This document shows, one piece after another, positions 39,933 through 47,807 of a stretch of DNA of 64,000 nt (its first letter is position 1; each line of letters opens with the position of its first letter). The stretch comes from a virus: positions 1 to 64,000 of the IMG/VR virus record IMGVR_UViG_3300030060_008569, one strand, 5' to 3'. Under the pieces are notes generated by a model that was not told where the DNA came from, ran no database searches, and saw only the letters and a list, made by a program, of their open reading frames with translations. The translations under genes were made by a program, and so were the position numbers.

Positions 39933-40491
39933 ATGTTCCGCCTGTTAACCATCTTTCAAGCTTCCAAGTAAGTTTAACAATAAGGCCCAAGACCCATCTT
40001 AGCACAAATAGCGGAAGTCTCACCAAGGAGCACCAAAACTTAAACGATTTCCACCACCATTTATTTTGTTTAATCTTAGTATTTTCGGCAGCTTCTTTAA
40101 ATTTTTCCTGAGTTTCTAGCCTCGCTTTACTATCTTTTTTATGAAAATCAAAAACTTCTATTTGTTTTAAATCACCTTTCCAAACCAATGCTTTAAACTC
40201 TATCCAGTAGTCATACTCTTCTGTAAAAAAATCAAAGTAAAAGTTTAATTGCCCTGTCCAATCAATTTTTTCTATCCCCAATTCTTTTTCTTGCATTTGC
40301 CCTTTTTCATCTATAAACCTGTCTTTTCTTTCTGCGTATATTTGACCGTCATCTTCTATGGTATAAGTTTCTAGGTAACAATCTAAAGACTTTGTTTGAA
40401 AGTTTATTTCTGCCCAGTTTTCATCTGGGAACTGCTCCTTTATCTCATCTGTCAGGGGCAGGGGGTATTCACATTTTAAATAATCAAACAT
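39922..40491 (-). CDS. membrane-associated hypothetical protein, 189 aa
   Basis: ATG 40491 from TAATG overlap. Acidic N-terminal domain, then a C-terminal hydrophobic region (FWCSLVRLPLFVLRWVLGLIVKL) probably embedded in the membrane. Not recognised. Confidence 0.65.
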   Translation of the reverse strand: MFDYLKCEYPLPLTDEIKEQFPDENWAEINFQTKSLDCYLETYTIEDDGQIYAERKDRFIDEKGQMQEKELGIEKIDWTGQLNFYFDFFTEEYDYWIEFKALVWKGDLKQIEVFDFHKKDSKARLETQEKFKEAAENTKIKQNKWWWKSFKFWCSLVRLPLFVLRWVLGLIVKLTWKLERWLTGGTFRF

Positions 40492-40685
40492 TACATTGAG
40501 TACCATTCATCGCCGTTTTCTATAAGACACCGTAAAGCCTTGAGGTGATGAACCATAAAACTTTCCCCGACAGCCTGTTCAGCTTTATTTCTAGCTATTG
40601 CGTTAGCTTTGTGAGCCTCGTCATCTTTTTTGGCTTGCTCAATGCAATCGTCTAACAATCTCAATGCAGCTTGCTTATTTGTCAT
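40491..40685 (-). CDS. hypothetical helical protein, 64 aa
   Basis: Ala-rich helical protein (AALRLLDDCIEQAKKDDEAHK). Overlaps both neighbours. Not recognised. Confidence 0.6.
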   Translation of the reverse strand: MTNKQAALRLLDDCIEQAKKDDEAHKANAIARNKAEQAVGESFMVHHLKALRCLIENGDEWYSM

Positions 40686-41031
40686 CTGTTCCCCCGCAAT
40701 TCTCTCTGATTATATCCTTTTCGTTTAATTCTACCCAATAAATCTCGTAAGCTATAGTATCTTCCAAGGCTTCAAACTTGTGGTACTCTTTGGGTGGGCA
40801 GGTAGTTATTTGACCTGTTTTGACGAAAGTTTCATCAACTAAATTATAATCATTTTTCCAAGCTGTAATTTTTAAACAGCCGGACTCAACAAAAAAGGCA
40901 TTATACTTGTACTCGTGCTTGTGTTTTGAGCAGAATCCGCCTTTATTTACTTCTATTCTGTGTATTTCTACGTTATTTTTGCAGAATAATGGCTGAGTTT
41001 CTCCCCAAACTTTACCCTGTACGTTATTCAT
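40675..41031 (-). CDS. cupin-domain protein, 118 aa
   Basis: Single cupin beta-barrel: HKHEYKYNAFFVESG (metal His pair) and GQITTCPPKEYHKFEALED (second motif with His). Many phage and sugar-metabolism proteins have this fold, including sugar isomerases. Substrate not predictable. Confidence 0.78.
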   Translation of the reverse strand: MNNVQGKVWGETQPLFCKNNVEIHRIEVNKGGFCSKHKHEYKYNAFFVESGCLKITAWKNDYNLVDETFVKTGQITTCPPKEYHKFEALEDTIAYEIYWVELNEKDIIRENCGGTDDK

Positions 41032-41359
41032 CACCACTAAGGTAGGTGGGAATGTATTTTAAGTCAACGCTAGAAAAAATTTCACTACCTAACTTCTCAA
41101 CCATTTGGCTTCTAGTAAAGCCTTCTGCTTCGGCCCACTTCCACTTTCTTACGTTTATTGTAAAGCTGGTCATTACGTCCGTGCCGTTTACATCTACGCA
41201 CCCTACAAGCACAGCTAATTCCTTTTCCAAATCTGCATTGGCTAGTATGCAAGAGTCGTTGTCTTCTGTTTGGCTTACTGCTATATTATATCCAAGTTTT
41301 TTGGCCTTTCTTTTAATAGCAGTGACCTCTTTATTTAGTTTAGTTTGGCGTGAACTCAC
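41024..41359 (-). CDS. hypothetical protein, 111 aa, GTG start
   Basis: GTG 41359 is preferred since a TGTAATTATA box lies just upstream; the alternative TTG at 41401 would add a hydrophobic segment but would cover that box. Contains LAVLVGCVDVNG and WKWAEAEGFTRSQM. Not recognised. Confidence 0.55.
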   Translation of the reverse strand: MSSRQTKLNKEVTAIKRKAKKLGYNIAVSQTEDNDSCILANADLEKELAVLVGCVDVNGTDVMTSFTINVRKWKWAEAEGFTRSQMVEKLGSEIFSSVDLKYIPTYLSGDE

Positions 41360-41366
41360 ACATATA

Positions 41367-41389
41367 ATTACACAAAAAAATAGTGTAAT
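41367..41389. promoter_or_regulatory. palindrome between divergent genes
   Basis: ATTACAC (41367-41373) and GTGTAAT (41383-41389) are perfect inverted repeats separated by 9 nt. Each arm overlaps a candidate -10 box, one for each divergent gene (TGTAATTATA minus, TGTAATATTA plus). Could be an operator. Confidence 0.5.
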
Positions 41390-41403
41390 ATTATTTAACA
41401 AAT

Positions 41404-42165
41404 ATGGAAATATACTACGAACATTATTTTGGGAGTATGACGCAACATGATATGATTGTATGTTGGGTTCTCGCTAAGAATGTTTTGCCTCAAGAGGAGA
41501 AGTTCGCCTTAGAAAACGGCTGGCGAGAAGTTTATGAGACAGAACAAGGCGTATGGGTTCAAGCAAGAAGCGTAAGATTGAAGACTTCTTCGTTTAGAAC
41601 TAATAAAAAAGTTAGAAAAATGCTCAATCCAGCTACTGGTATTGAAAGTAATTTTAAACCCGCTTCTCAGTGTAATTTAGAGGAGCTTAATGAGGTATAT
41701 CACAAATATGCAAAATACAAAAATTTTCCAATAGAAAAAAACTACATAGAAGATTGTCTTGTGGATATAGACTCAAAAATAATAGGAGAGTATAGAGAAG
41801 ATGGACTGCTTAGAGCTTACGTAATATGTAGAATGCATGATGAGTCAGCAAAGGCTATGACATCGCTACAGTTTTGTTGGGACTACGATAAACCCCAGAT
41901 GTTTTTGGGCAAATTCAGCATGGTCAAAGAGCTACAATTCGCAATAGAAAATAAGCTAGACTGGGTTTACATAGGGGATGGGTATCAAAAAATTTGCGAG
42001 TACAAATGTAGTTTTCCGGGGTTTCAATTTTGGACGGGACGAAAGTGGATAAGTGATATAAACTTATACAAAGAACTTATAAAAAATGACGACAAAGTAA
42101 AAACAGTTCAAGAATTAGACAAGTTATCAAAAGATTATATGGAAAACAAAACATTTGAAAAGTAA
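41404..42165 (+). CDS. aminoacyl-tRNA-protein transferase-like (Bpt/Ate1 style) GNAT protein, 253 aa
   Basis: The C-terminal half has LDWVYIGDGYQKICEYKCSFPGFQFWTGRKW, which resembles the leucyl/arginyl-tRNA-protein transferase pattern in which an N-degron residue is added to protein N-termini. The N-terminal Cys-rich region of true Ate1 is missing. A FemX-type peptidyltransferase is an alternative. It is near PAP2 and tmRNA genes. Confidence 0.55.
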   Translation: MEIYYEHYFGSMTQHDMIVCWVLAKNVLPQEEKFALENGWREVYETEQGVWVQARSVRLKTSSFRTNKKVRKMLNPATGIESNFKPASQCNLEELNEVYHKYAKYKNFPIEKNYIEDCLVDIDSKIIGEYREDGLLRAYVICRMHDESAKAMTSLQFCWDYDKPQMFLGKFSMVKELQFAIENKLDWVYIGDGYQKICEYKCSFPGFQFWTGRKWISDINLYKELIKNDDKVKTVQELDKLSKDYMENKTFEK

Positions 42166-42173
42166 AATATAAA

Positions 42174-42869
42174 ATGGACTCAGACATCAACATAGATTTC
42201 ACCGACAAAATAAAAGCCAACGAAGCGGATAAGTTAACTTATCGTGGGCCAGATGGATTTCCGGGAGAAGACAAAAGAGAATTTAAATATTTAGATTTAG
42301 ATATTAAAAAACTTTTAGACTTTCCGCCTCCCGCTAATTCAAGTAAACAAACTTTAGAAGAACTTGCTGAGGTTAAAGAAATAACAGAATTAGAGCACCC
42401 CGAAAGCTTTACGTCTAAATTAAAAGAAATGGACAAAGAGCCGTATGCATTTGTATATGACTATTACGAAAAAATATCCGGAAAAAAAATACCCAAGAAA
42501 GCTTTTGAAATTATAAATAGCGGAGACATTGAAACATTCGTTATGAAGTTGAAGCTTCATTACAATAGACCAAGGCCGCACGAATTGGCTTTACATTACA
42601 AAACATATTTAAGGTATAATAAAAAAATAGCGAGTAAAAGCGGAACTGCCGCTTCGCCATCTTACCCTAGTGGACATACAATGGCAGCATACTTTGCAGC
42701 GCATATTGCCGCGCATATTAGACCAGACCTTAAAGAGCAGCTAATCAAAAGAGCAGATTTTGTAGCTTACTCAAGATTATACGAAGGACTTCACTTTCGT
42801 AGCGACAACGACTTTTCTGTTTATTTGGTTGAGAATGTTTTAATGCCAGCCTTTTTAAAGGCTATTTAA
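42174..42869 (+). CDS. PAP2-family phosphatase, 231 aa
   Basis: The acid-phosphatase signature is complete: KLHYNRPRP (near 123-131), SPSYPSGHTMAAYF, and SRLYEGLHFRSD, where His and Arg residues form the catalytic site. The N-terminal 75 residues are a charged extension. No clear transmembrane set, so a soluble enzyme is likely. Substrate unknown. Converges with the tmRNA gene. Confidence 0.88.
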   Translation: MDSDINIDFTDKIKANEADKLTYRGPDGFPGEDKREFKYLDLDIKKLLDFPPPANSSKQTLEELAEVKEITELEHPESFTSKLKEMDKEPYAFVYDYYEKISGKKIPKKAFEIINSGDIETFVMKLKLHYNRPRPHELALHYKTYLRYNKKIASKSGTAASPSYPSGHTMAAYFAAHIAAHIRPDLKEQLIKRADFVAYSRLYEGLHFRSDNDFSVYLVENVLMPAFLKAI

Positions 42870-42871
42870 AT

Positions 42872-43274
42872 TGGTGGAGGCGAGGGGAGTCGAACCCCTG
42901 TCTTTGGAGCCTATCGGCTCAGACTTCTACAAGCTTAGTCGGTGTTAAATACTCGCTTGGCATGTCACCGACAAACGGCCTACACGAGTTTTGAGCAACC
43001 TTTTATCCTAGTGCTGCTCGGCCCTAGTTTTTTGCCCGCTATCGACGCCCTAGCTCCTTAACGAGCATCCAGAGTAGGACGGGTAACTTACGCAGTTACA
43101 GCAGCTTCTTCAGCCCAGCCGAACTTAGCGAGAATCGCATCAGCTTCAGCAAGTGAAGGAGCCATATCAACATTATTGGCAGTTGAATTACCTTGATAGA
43201 TGATTTAAGAGGCCGACTATCATCCTCTGCTTGCTATCTGGCGTAAGAACCCAAATCGAATCCAGTACGCCCCC
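42872..43274 (-). ncRNA. ssrA: tmRNA (one-piece), 30-aa proteolysis tag
   Basis: tRNA-like ends are complete: 5' GGGGGCG with TGGATTCGAT, and 3' GGGGTTCGACTCCCC then CGCCTCC plus ACCA, with acceptor pairing. The tag frame from GCC (43180) to TAA (43088) encodes 30 residues beginning ANNVDMAP and ending EEAAVTA. Rescues stalled ribosomes and tags nascent proteins for proteolysis. Only 7 nt separate it from the upstream ECF sigma stop; a candidate promoter AATCAAAATGTGTAACAAT (43278-43296) overlaps that gene. Confidence 0.93.
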
Positions 43275-43281
43275 AAAATTG

Positions 43282-43989
43282 TTACACATTTTGATTATAG
43301 TTTTTAATGTTTTTACAAAGTTTCTGCGCTTTCTTCCTAGCGTAAAATAATCTAGACATAACTGTTCCTAGCGCACATTTTTGCATCTTTGCTATCTCTT
43401 CGTAAGAAAGGCCTTCCGCTACAGCCACTAAGCACTCTTTATGTTCAGGGGAAAGACTGCTTAAAACTTGCTCCAACTCTTTAGAAAGCTCTTCGTTGTT
43501 GTCGATTATCTCTAAAAGCTTATCTGGCTGCTCTGTTTTTTCAACAACCATTTCAAAAAGAGTTTTACCCCAGTCGTTAGACTTTGGCGTTTTTCGTATG
43601 TCCAAGCTGTTTTTCGCCGAGGGTATTTTCGTGTCGTCTGCTTGATTTTGGGGGCCATTGTTACCGTAGTGGCCAATGTACGCTTCAAAAGAAACTTCAG
43701 CTTTCCTTTTTTTCCAAGAGTTATAATCGAATGCCGCGCTCCTCATTACCCTGTATATCCAAGTTTTAAAATGGCAATCAAGTCTAAATTTAGGGAAAGC
43801 TTTCCAAGCTTTTAAGCAGCCTTTCTGAAAGATGTCTTGAGCTTCATGGTAGGTGTCGGTATACCTATGAGATATTGCCATCATATATTCACCATGCCTT
43901 TCTACAAGAATATCAAATGCTTTTTTGTTGTGTTCCGAGGCTAGAACAGATAATTCTTTATCAGACTTTTCACCCAAAGACGCGCTCAT
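43282..43989 (-). CDS. ECF-type RNA polymerase sigma factor, 235 aa
   Basis: Region 2 (AFDILVERHGEYMMAISHR, DIFQKGCLKAWKAFPKF, FKTWIYRVMRSAAFD) and region 4 (LSSLSPEHKECLVAVAEGLSYEEIAKMQKCALGTVMSRLFYARKKA) are clear, separated by a long linker. No region 3, so ECF class. Would direct part of phage transcription. Operonic with small genes upstream. Confidence 0.9.
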   Translation of the reverse strand: MSASLGEKSDKELSVLASEHNKKAFDILVERHGEYMMAISHRYTDTYHEAQDIFQKGCLKAWKAFPKFRLDCHFKTWIYRVMRSAAFDYNSWKKRKAEVSFEAYIGHYGNNGPQNQADDTKIPSAKNSLDIRKTPKSNDWGKTLFEMVVEKTEQPDKLLEIIDNNEELSKELEQVLSSLSPEHKECLVAVAEGLSYEEIAKMQKCALGTVMSRLFYARKKAQKLCKNIKNYNQNV

Positions 43990-44141
43990 TTCTCTACTAC
44001 TAAGTATTCACCGCCTTGTTTTTTCAAGGCCCTTGCATACTTCTTGGCTTCTTTTTCACCTTCTGGTGAAAACTTAAATGCTCCATGCACATATTTTTTA
44101 TCTGCCGAAACAACCACATAACACTTTTCTTTTTTAGCCAT
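43986..44141 (-). CDS. hypothetical basic protein, 51 aa
   Basis: ATG 44141 overlaps the previous stop. Small beta-alpha unit (KEKCYVVVSADKKYVHGAF). ATGA overlap with the ECF sigma gene. Not recognised. Confidence 0.6.
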   Translation of the reverse strand: MAKKEKCYVVVSADKKYVHGAFKFSPEGEKEAKKYARALKKQGGEYLVVEK

Positions 44142-44424
44142 CGTTTTTCTTTCTGCGAGACTCTGAAAAGTCTCCGTTAAAAGCTGCGTTTGCACATGCT
44201 TCATTAATTTCAGATTCAATCTTAGCCATTTCCACCTTCTCCATCTCCGCTCTTCTTAGTAAAGTTTTGATTTCGAGTGTTAGCTCGTCCATCTTTTCTT
44301 TATCATCTTTTCCTGTAGCGGATTCATACTGGTCTAAGGTTTCGGTAAGTTTAGACTCCCACCAAACAACACTTTTTTCAACTGCTTTTGCGCGAGACTC
44401 TAACTCTTTTAATATGTCTTTCAT
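44134..44424 (-). CDS. coiled-coil protein, 96 aa
   Basis: Long amphipathic helices (KELESRAKAVEKSVVWWESK, then LTLEIKTLLRRAEMEKVEM). The -10 box is 9 nt from the ATG. It leads the operon with the ECF sigma factor, so an anti-sigma or partner role is possible but unproven. Confidence 0.65.
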   Translation of the reverse strand: MKDILKELESRAKAVEKSVVWWESKLTETLDQYESATGKDDKEKMDELTLEIKTLLRRAEMEKVEMAKIESEINEACANAAFNGDFSESRRKKNDG

Positions 44425-44430
44425 TGTAGT

Positions 44431-44676
44431 TTAATTATTGCATACTTTTGAAGAAATGTCAAGAGATTTCATGCTCTTGTTGGTTTTGAAATGACCTGAA
44501 AGTATGGTGCATGGTAGGGTAATTGGGATAAGTAAAACGTACCATTTACATATAAAGACCATAAAATAAACTAACCAAGGAATTACGGTCCAATAAACCC
44601 AAGGAGTTGAAAATATACCCCAGTCATATTGAAAATGACTCCACAGAAAAGCGAAATATTCTTCTAATGCTTTCAC
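44431..44676 (-). CDS. integral membrane protein, 81 aa
   Basis: Two Trp-rich hydrophobic segments (about 18-42 and 43-64), with a Lys-containing tail. It overlaps the promoter of the next operon at its 3' end. Not recognised. Confidence 0.6.
   Translation of the reverse strand: MKALEEYFAFLWSHFQYDWGIFSTPWVYWTVIPWLVYFMVFICKWYVLLIPITLPCTILSGHFKTNKSMKSLDISSKVCNN
44434..44462 (-). promoter_or_regulatory. sigma-70 promoter, TTTCTTNAAAA spacer
   Basis: TTGACA (44457-44462), spacer TTTCTTCAAAAGTATGC, AATAAT (44434-44439). It drives the ECF sigma operon. Confidence 0.75.
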
Positions 44677-44693
44677 ATTAAAAGTCTATCAAA

Positions 44694-44903
44694 TTAAACT
44701 CTTTTTACAAGCTCGACTTTAGGAGCAGGCTTAAATAAAAACCCCTCTTCGTACAGGTAATTCACTATCCTAATAAGCTGGTAATCAGAAATATCGTCGT
44801 ATCTGTCAACGATTAATAAACGCTCTAGACCAACACTATAAGTGATGACTTTAACTTCAAATCCATTGACAGTTACTTCGACTGATTCGTAACTGTCGTT
44901 CAC
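44694..44903 (-). CDS. small protein paralogous to 50736-50939, 69 aa
   Basis: GTG start just after TGTAATATATTAT. Ends with IVNYLYEEGFLFKPAPKVEL, which aligns with IIEYLYSEGFIEDRRTQKEL of the gene at 50736. Winged-helix-like length but unassigned. Confidence 0.65.
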   Translation of the reverse strand: MNDSYESVEVTVNGFEVKVITYSVGLERLLIVDRYDDISDYQLIRIVNYLYEEGFLFKPAPKVELVKRV

Positions 44904-44975
44904 ATAATATATTACAGTTCAGCATGTGAAAAATACATAAAAAGATTGCCTTAAAAATTTAATTATGAAATTGAC

Positions 44976-46064
44976 TTAATTAGGTGTATTACAACAATCG
45001 CTGTCCGTCTGGAGATGTTTGTTGAACTCTGAATTGTATTTTTCCACAGCCTCTGGGCTTAATGGCCCTCTTGATTTAGACATAGGAGCACCACACATGG
45101 GGCATGGCATCTTTTGGTAAAGGTCGCAATCCATTTTTTTAAATTGTTTTACTTTCCTTTTTTTTGATGAATCTTTCATATAAGATTCATATACAAAGTC
45201 CCAACTATGCCCTAGAAAGTGGGGCCTACACATGTAGTAACAATCGTCTGTTTTGGGTTCTAACTGATACCCCATGCACAAAAATGCGCTATCAAGAACA
45301 AGTATTTTTTTTGCATTGAGCATTAACTTCTTGTAGCTCAGAACATTAGGTACATTTATAAATTGACTCGCTACATTGTGCCATTTATGACTTGGTTCGT
45401 AATGATTAAAATTGGGGTCAATAAATAAAACTTTATTTTTATCTTCTTGTATAAAGTCATTTATAAAAGACTCTTCCATGCAGTTGTTCCCGCCATAAAT
45501 GCCATAAGAGTTATGTAAAAAAACATAATCTTCTGACACATCTACTGCTTTTTTAAATAGATTTTCAGAAACTTCGGTGTCACGCACAAGAGCGTAATCC
45601 CAAAACGCAGACCTTGGTACTCCTACCGCATCATAATTTGATAAAGGTATTTCCATCTGGCTAACCGAGCCAAAAATAAGTCGGCTACTGTCGTGCAGCT
45701 TTCCAAAATTGGGAGATATAGGAAACTCATAAAGAACGTGGGACGCAGTTAAATGCCAATCACAATTTATAATATTTTTAGCAACCTCATGGTTCTTGAC
45801 ATCCCAAGCCCCCGCACCTCCCCATGCAGCAAGTTTTTGTTCCCCTCGCGGGCAAAGCAATACCTCTATATTTTTCTCCCCCTCAAACCAAGACGCGGCG
45901 TGAGGGTTGTGAGATTCCCAAGCAAAGAAATAAACCTTTTCATATTTAGTAGCAAGATACCTAACCATTCCTATGTGGTTAAAACTATCACCTACGCCAA
46001 AATTAGGTAAAACAGCCGCTATCTTGTTGTCAGGGTCTGGCGGTCTGGGTAAGGGATTTCGCAT
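44976..46064 (-). CDS. glycosyltransferase-like protein (GT-B style), 362 aa
   Basis: Starts LPNFGVGDSFNHIGMVRYLA, like GT9/heptosyltransferase proteins, with a central FLHNSYGIYGGNNCMEESF and later VLDSAFLCMGYQLEPKTDDCYYM. A CPMCGAPM motif near the C-terminus may bind zinc. Likely glycan modification. Neighbour of PMM and a secreted protease. Confidence 0.6.
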   Translation of the reverse strand: MRNPLPRPPDPDNKIAAVLPNFGVGDSFNHIGMVRYLATKYEKVYFFAWESHNPHAASWFEGEKNIEVLLCPRGEQKLAAWGGAGAWDVKNHEVAKNIINCDWHLTASHVLYEFPISPNFGKLHDSSRLIFGSVSQMEIPLSNYDAVGVPRSAFWDYALVRDTEVSENLFKKAVDVSEDYVFLHNSYGIYGGNNCMEESFINDFIQEDKNKVLFIDPNFNHYEPSHKWHNVASQFINVPNVLSYKKLMLNAKKILVLDSAFLCMGYQLEPKTDDCYYMCRPHFLGHSWDFVYESYMKDSSKKRKVKQFKKMDCDLYQKMPCPMCGAPMSKSRGPLSPEAVEKYNSEFNKHLQTDSDCCNTPN

Positions 46065-47030
46065 TTATTTTTTGGGCATTGTCTCTATCTGAAGAGATGG
46101 CTCGACAATTTTCTTCGGATAAATTCTAATCATGAAAGGGAAGTTTTTAGCAGAGTCCTCTTCATCAGCAGCCTCTTCAATATCACTCTTTTCCGTCTTA
46201 GATTCTTTAGGCTCGTTTTCTATGGGCATTTTTTTAAGCTCTGCTTCGGTGGGCATCTTTTCAGCAGGGTCCATCGCCCACATAATTTTATGCTCTTCAC
46301 AGTAATCCCTCATTCTTCTAACAGGAACAATTAGATTAAAACCTTCGCCAGCGCCACGAACAAGCATACCAATATATTTTGCGTCCGATTTTAAATATAC
46401 ACCTCCTCCCGAACTGCCGGGGAACGCCGTGCATGTTGTTTGGTCGAAAATAAACTTATTAATACTCTTCAGTATTCTGCCGTGTTGAGAATAAATTCCA
46501 TCAGTCATACTGTTCGCACCTGCTTGACCCAGTAAAGAGCCTACATGGAGCAGGTCTGTGCCTAGTTTTGGGATTTCATCCCCCAAGTAAAAAGTTGTAG
46601 TATCGCTTACGAAGTTAAATTTTCGAACCCTTAGTAAGGCCAAGTCGTGCCCGTCGTCAGCATCGCTATATTTTAAAACTTCCGCATCCATTTGGAGCCT
46701 ACCTACAGTGCGGCCACCTTGTCGAATTTCTTTTACAACCATTGGGTCTTTAAATTCAACTAGCGTTTTAGGAACTCCACCCTTAATTACTTTTCTTTCT
46801 TTTCTCAAGTTATCTATAACGTGAGCGGCGGTCCAAACAAAGTTCACTAAATTACCATCAGCGTCTTTTCTACTAAAAATAACGCCAGAACCCTCCCCGT
46901 TAGAGAATTGCCCTTCGGCTCTGATTGTAACAGAAACATCTTGAAGATGGTCTGCTGTAGTTTTTTTCTCTGCTTTCGCGGGCAAAACCGAGAAAACCAG
47001 CGCCGTAAGTATTAGTGCAGCATTTTTCAT
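46065..47030 (-). CDS. secreted trypsin-like serine protease, 321 aa
   Basis: Sec signal peptide (MKNAALILTALVFSVLPAKA). Catalytic triad is visible: His in WTAAHVIDN, Asp in GHDLALLRV, Ser in FPGSSGGGVY. After about residue 235 comes a Glu/Lys-rich tail and no PDZ domain. Acts in the periplasm or outside the cell. Related S1 peptidases are rare in phages. Only a -10 box (TATAAT, 47047-47052) is seen upstream. Confidence 0.85.
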   Translation of the reverse strand: MKNAALILTALVFSVLPAKAEKKTTADHLQDVSVTIRAEGQFSNGEGSGVIFSRKDADGNLVNFVWTAAHVIDNLRKERKVIKGGVPKTLVEFKDPMVVKEIRQGGRTVGRLQMDAEVLKYSDADDGHDLALLRVRKFNFVSDTTTFYLGDEIPKLGTDLLHVGSLLGQAGANSMTDGIYSQHGRILKSINKFIFDQTTCTAFPGSSGGGVYLKSDAKYIGMLVRGAGEGFNLIVPVRRMRDYCEEHKIMWAMDPAEKMPTEAELKKMPIENEPKESKTEKSDIEEAADEEDSAKNFPFMIRIYPKKIVEPSLQIETMPKK

Positions 47031-47046
47031 AATTAGAACTTAATAT

Positions 47047-47052
47047 ATTATA
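47047..47052 (-). promoter_or_regulatory. -10 box of protease gene
   Basis: TATAAT preceded by GTGT, 16 nt from ATG 47030; no clear -35. Confidence 0.5.
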
Positions 47053-47081
47053 ACACATTAATTTAAATAATTAAAATCTTT

Positions 47082-47807
47082 TTAATAGTTATTTAATAAT
47101 ACTCTTATAGTTTCTTGGGGCTCAGTTACCGGCCAGTAAAGGCCATCTCCATTTTTTCGTATGTCCTCACATATCTCGTAATCATTCCCGCCAGCATAAC
47201 ACTTGTCTCCAAAGAAAATAATTTCTGAGTCTTTGTTGTTTTCCCTTATCCACTGAGAAGCTTGAGATTTGTCGCTCCCCCTTGGGTTTATGTCTATACT
47301 TATTTGGCCTCCTATAGAAACATCTATATCGGGGAATTGAGACCTTACAAATGAACTTATGGCGGCCCTTTCTTTATTAGCCTTGTCCCAATCAAAATAC
47401 CTTTGTCTTTCTGGTTTATCTGCATTTCTGCCTACAATAGAAAAGTTAAGCATTCCAGAGCGATGCTCTATGTGGTTCCCTGTTTTAGTGTCGTAATTGG
47501 TTTCTAATAAAAAATCATTTAATATATTCAATAGTTTAGCTGGAACGTCCCATTTGTTTTTGTAAACGTAAGAATCTCTACTGCAATCGTAAAATTCGTT
47601 AGCCATAGAAGGAAATATACCGGCGCACCTAGACAAAATGCTATTGGGTAGTTGCTCTTTTATTTTTTTCATATCACTACCAGAAACTAAATAAACCTTT
47701 TTACCTGACATCCAAGTAACAAACTGCATTGTGAACGAAGTGCCTGCTTTACCTCTGGGTGGGGTTAAAGTTCCATCCACATCAAATAAAAAAAATCTAG
47801 AATTCAT
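47082..47807 (-). CDS. phosphomannomutase (eukaryotic PMM type, HAD fold), 241 aa
   Basis: DVDGTLTPP at the start, then SGSDMKKIKEQL, GNHIEHRSGMLNFSIVGR, GGQISIDINPRGSDKSQ and FFGDKCYAGGNDYEI are the PMM signature. It converts mannose-6-P to mannose-1-P for GDP-sugar synthesis. This family is mainly eukaryotic; bacterial and phage copies are less common. It lies with sugar transferases in this block. Confidence 0.88.
   Translation of the reverse strand: MNSRFFLFDVDGTLTPPRGKAGTSFTMQFVTWMSGKKVYLVSGSDMKKIKEQLPNSILSRCAGIFPSMANEFYDCSRDSYVYKNKWDVPAKLLNILNDFLLETNYDTKTGNHIEHRSGMLNFSIVGRNADKPERQRYFDWDKANKERAAISSFVRSQFPDIDVSIGGQISIDINPRGSDKSQASQWIRENNKDSEIIFFGDKCYAGGNDYEICEDIRKNGDGLYWPVTEPQETIRVLLNNY

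Noticed and set aside
44431-44462. Promoter overlapping the end of the 81-aa membrane gene as evidence against that gene
   Set aside because: Several confident genes here end inside the next promoter (16373, 35326), so overlap is normal in this genome.
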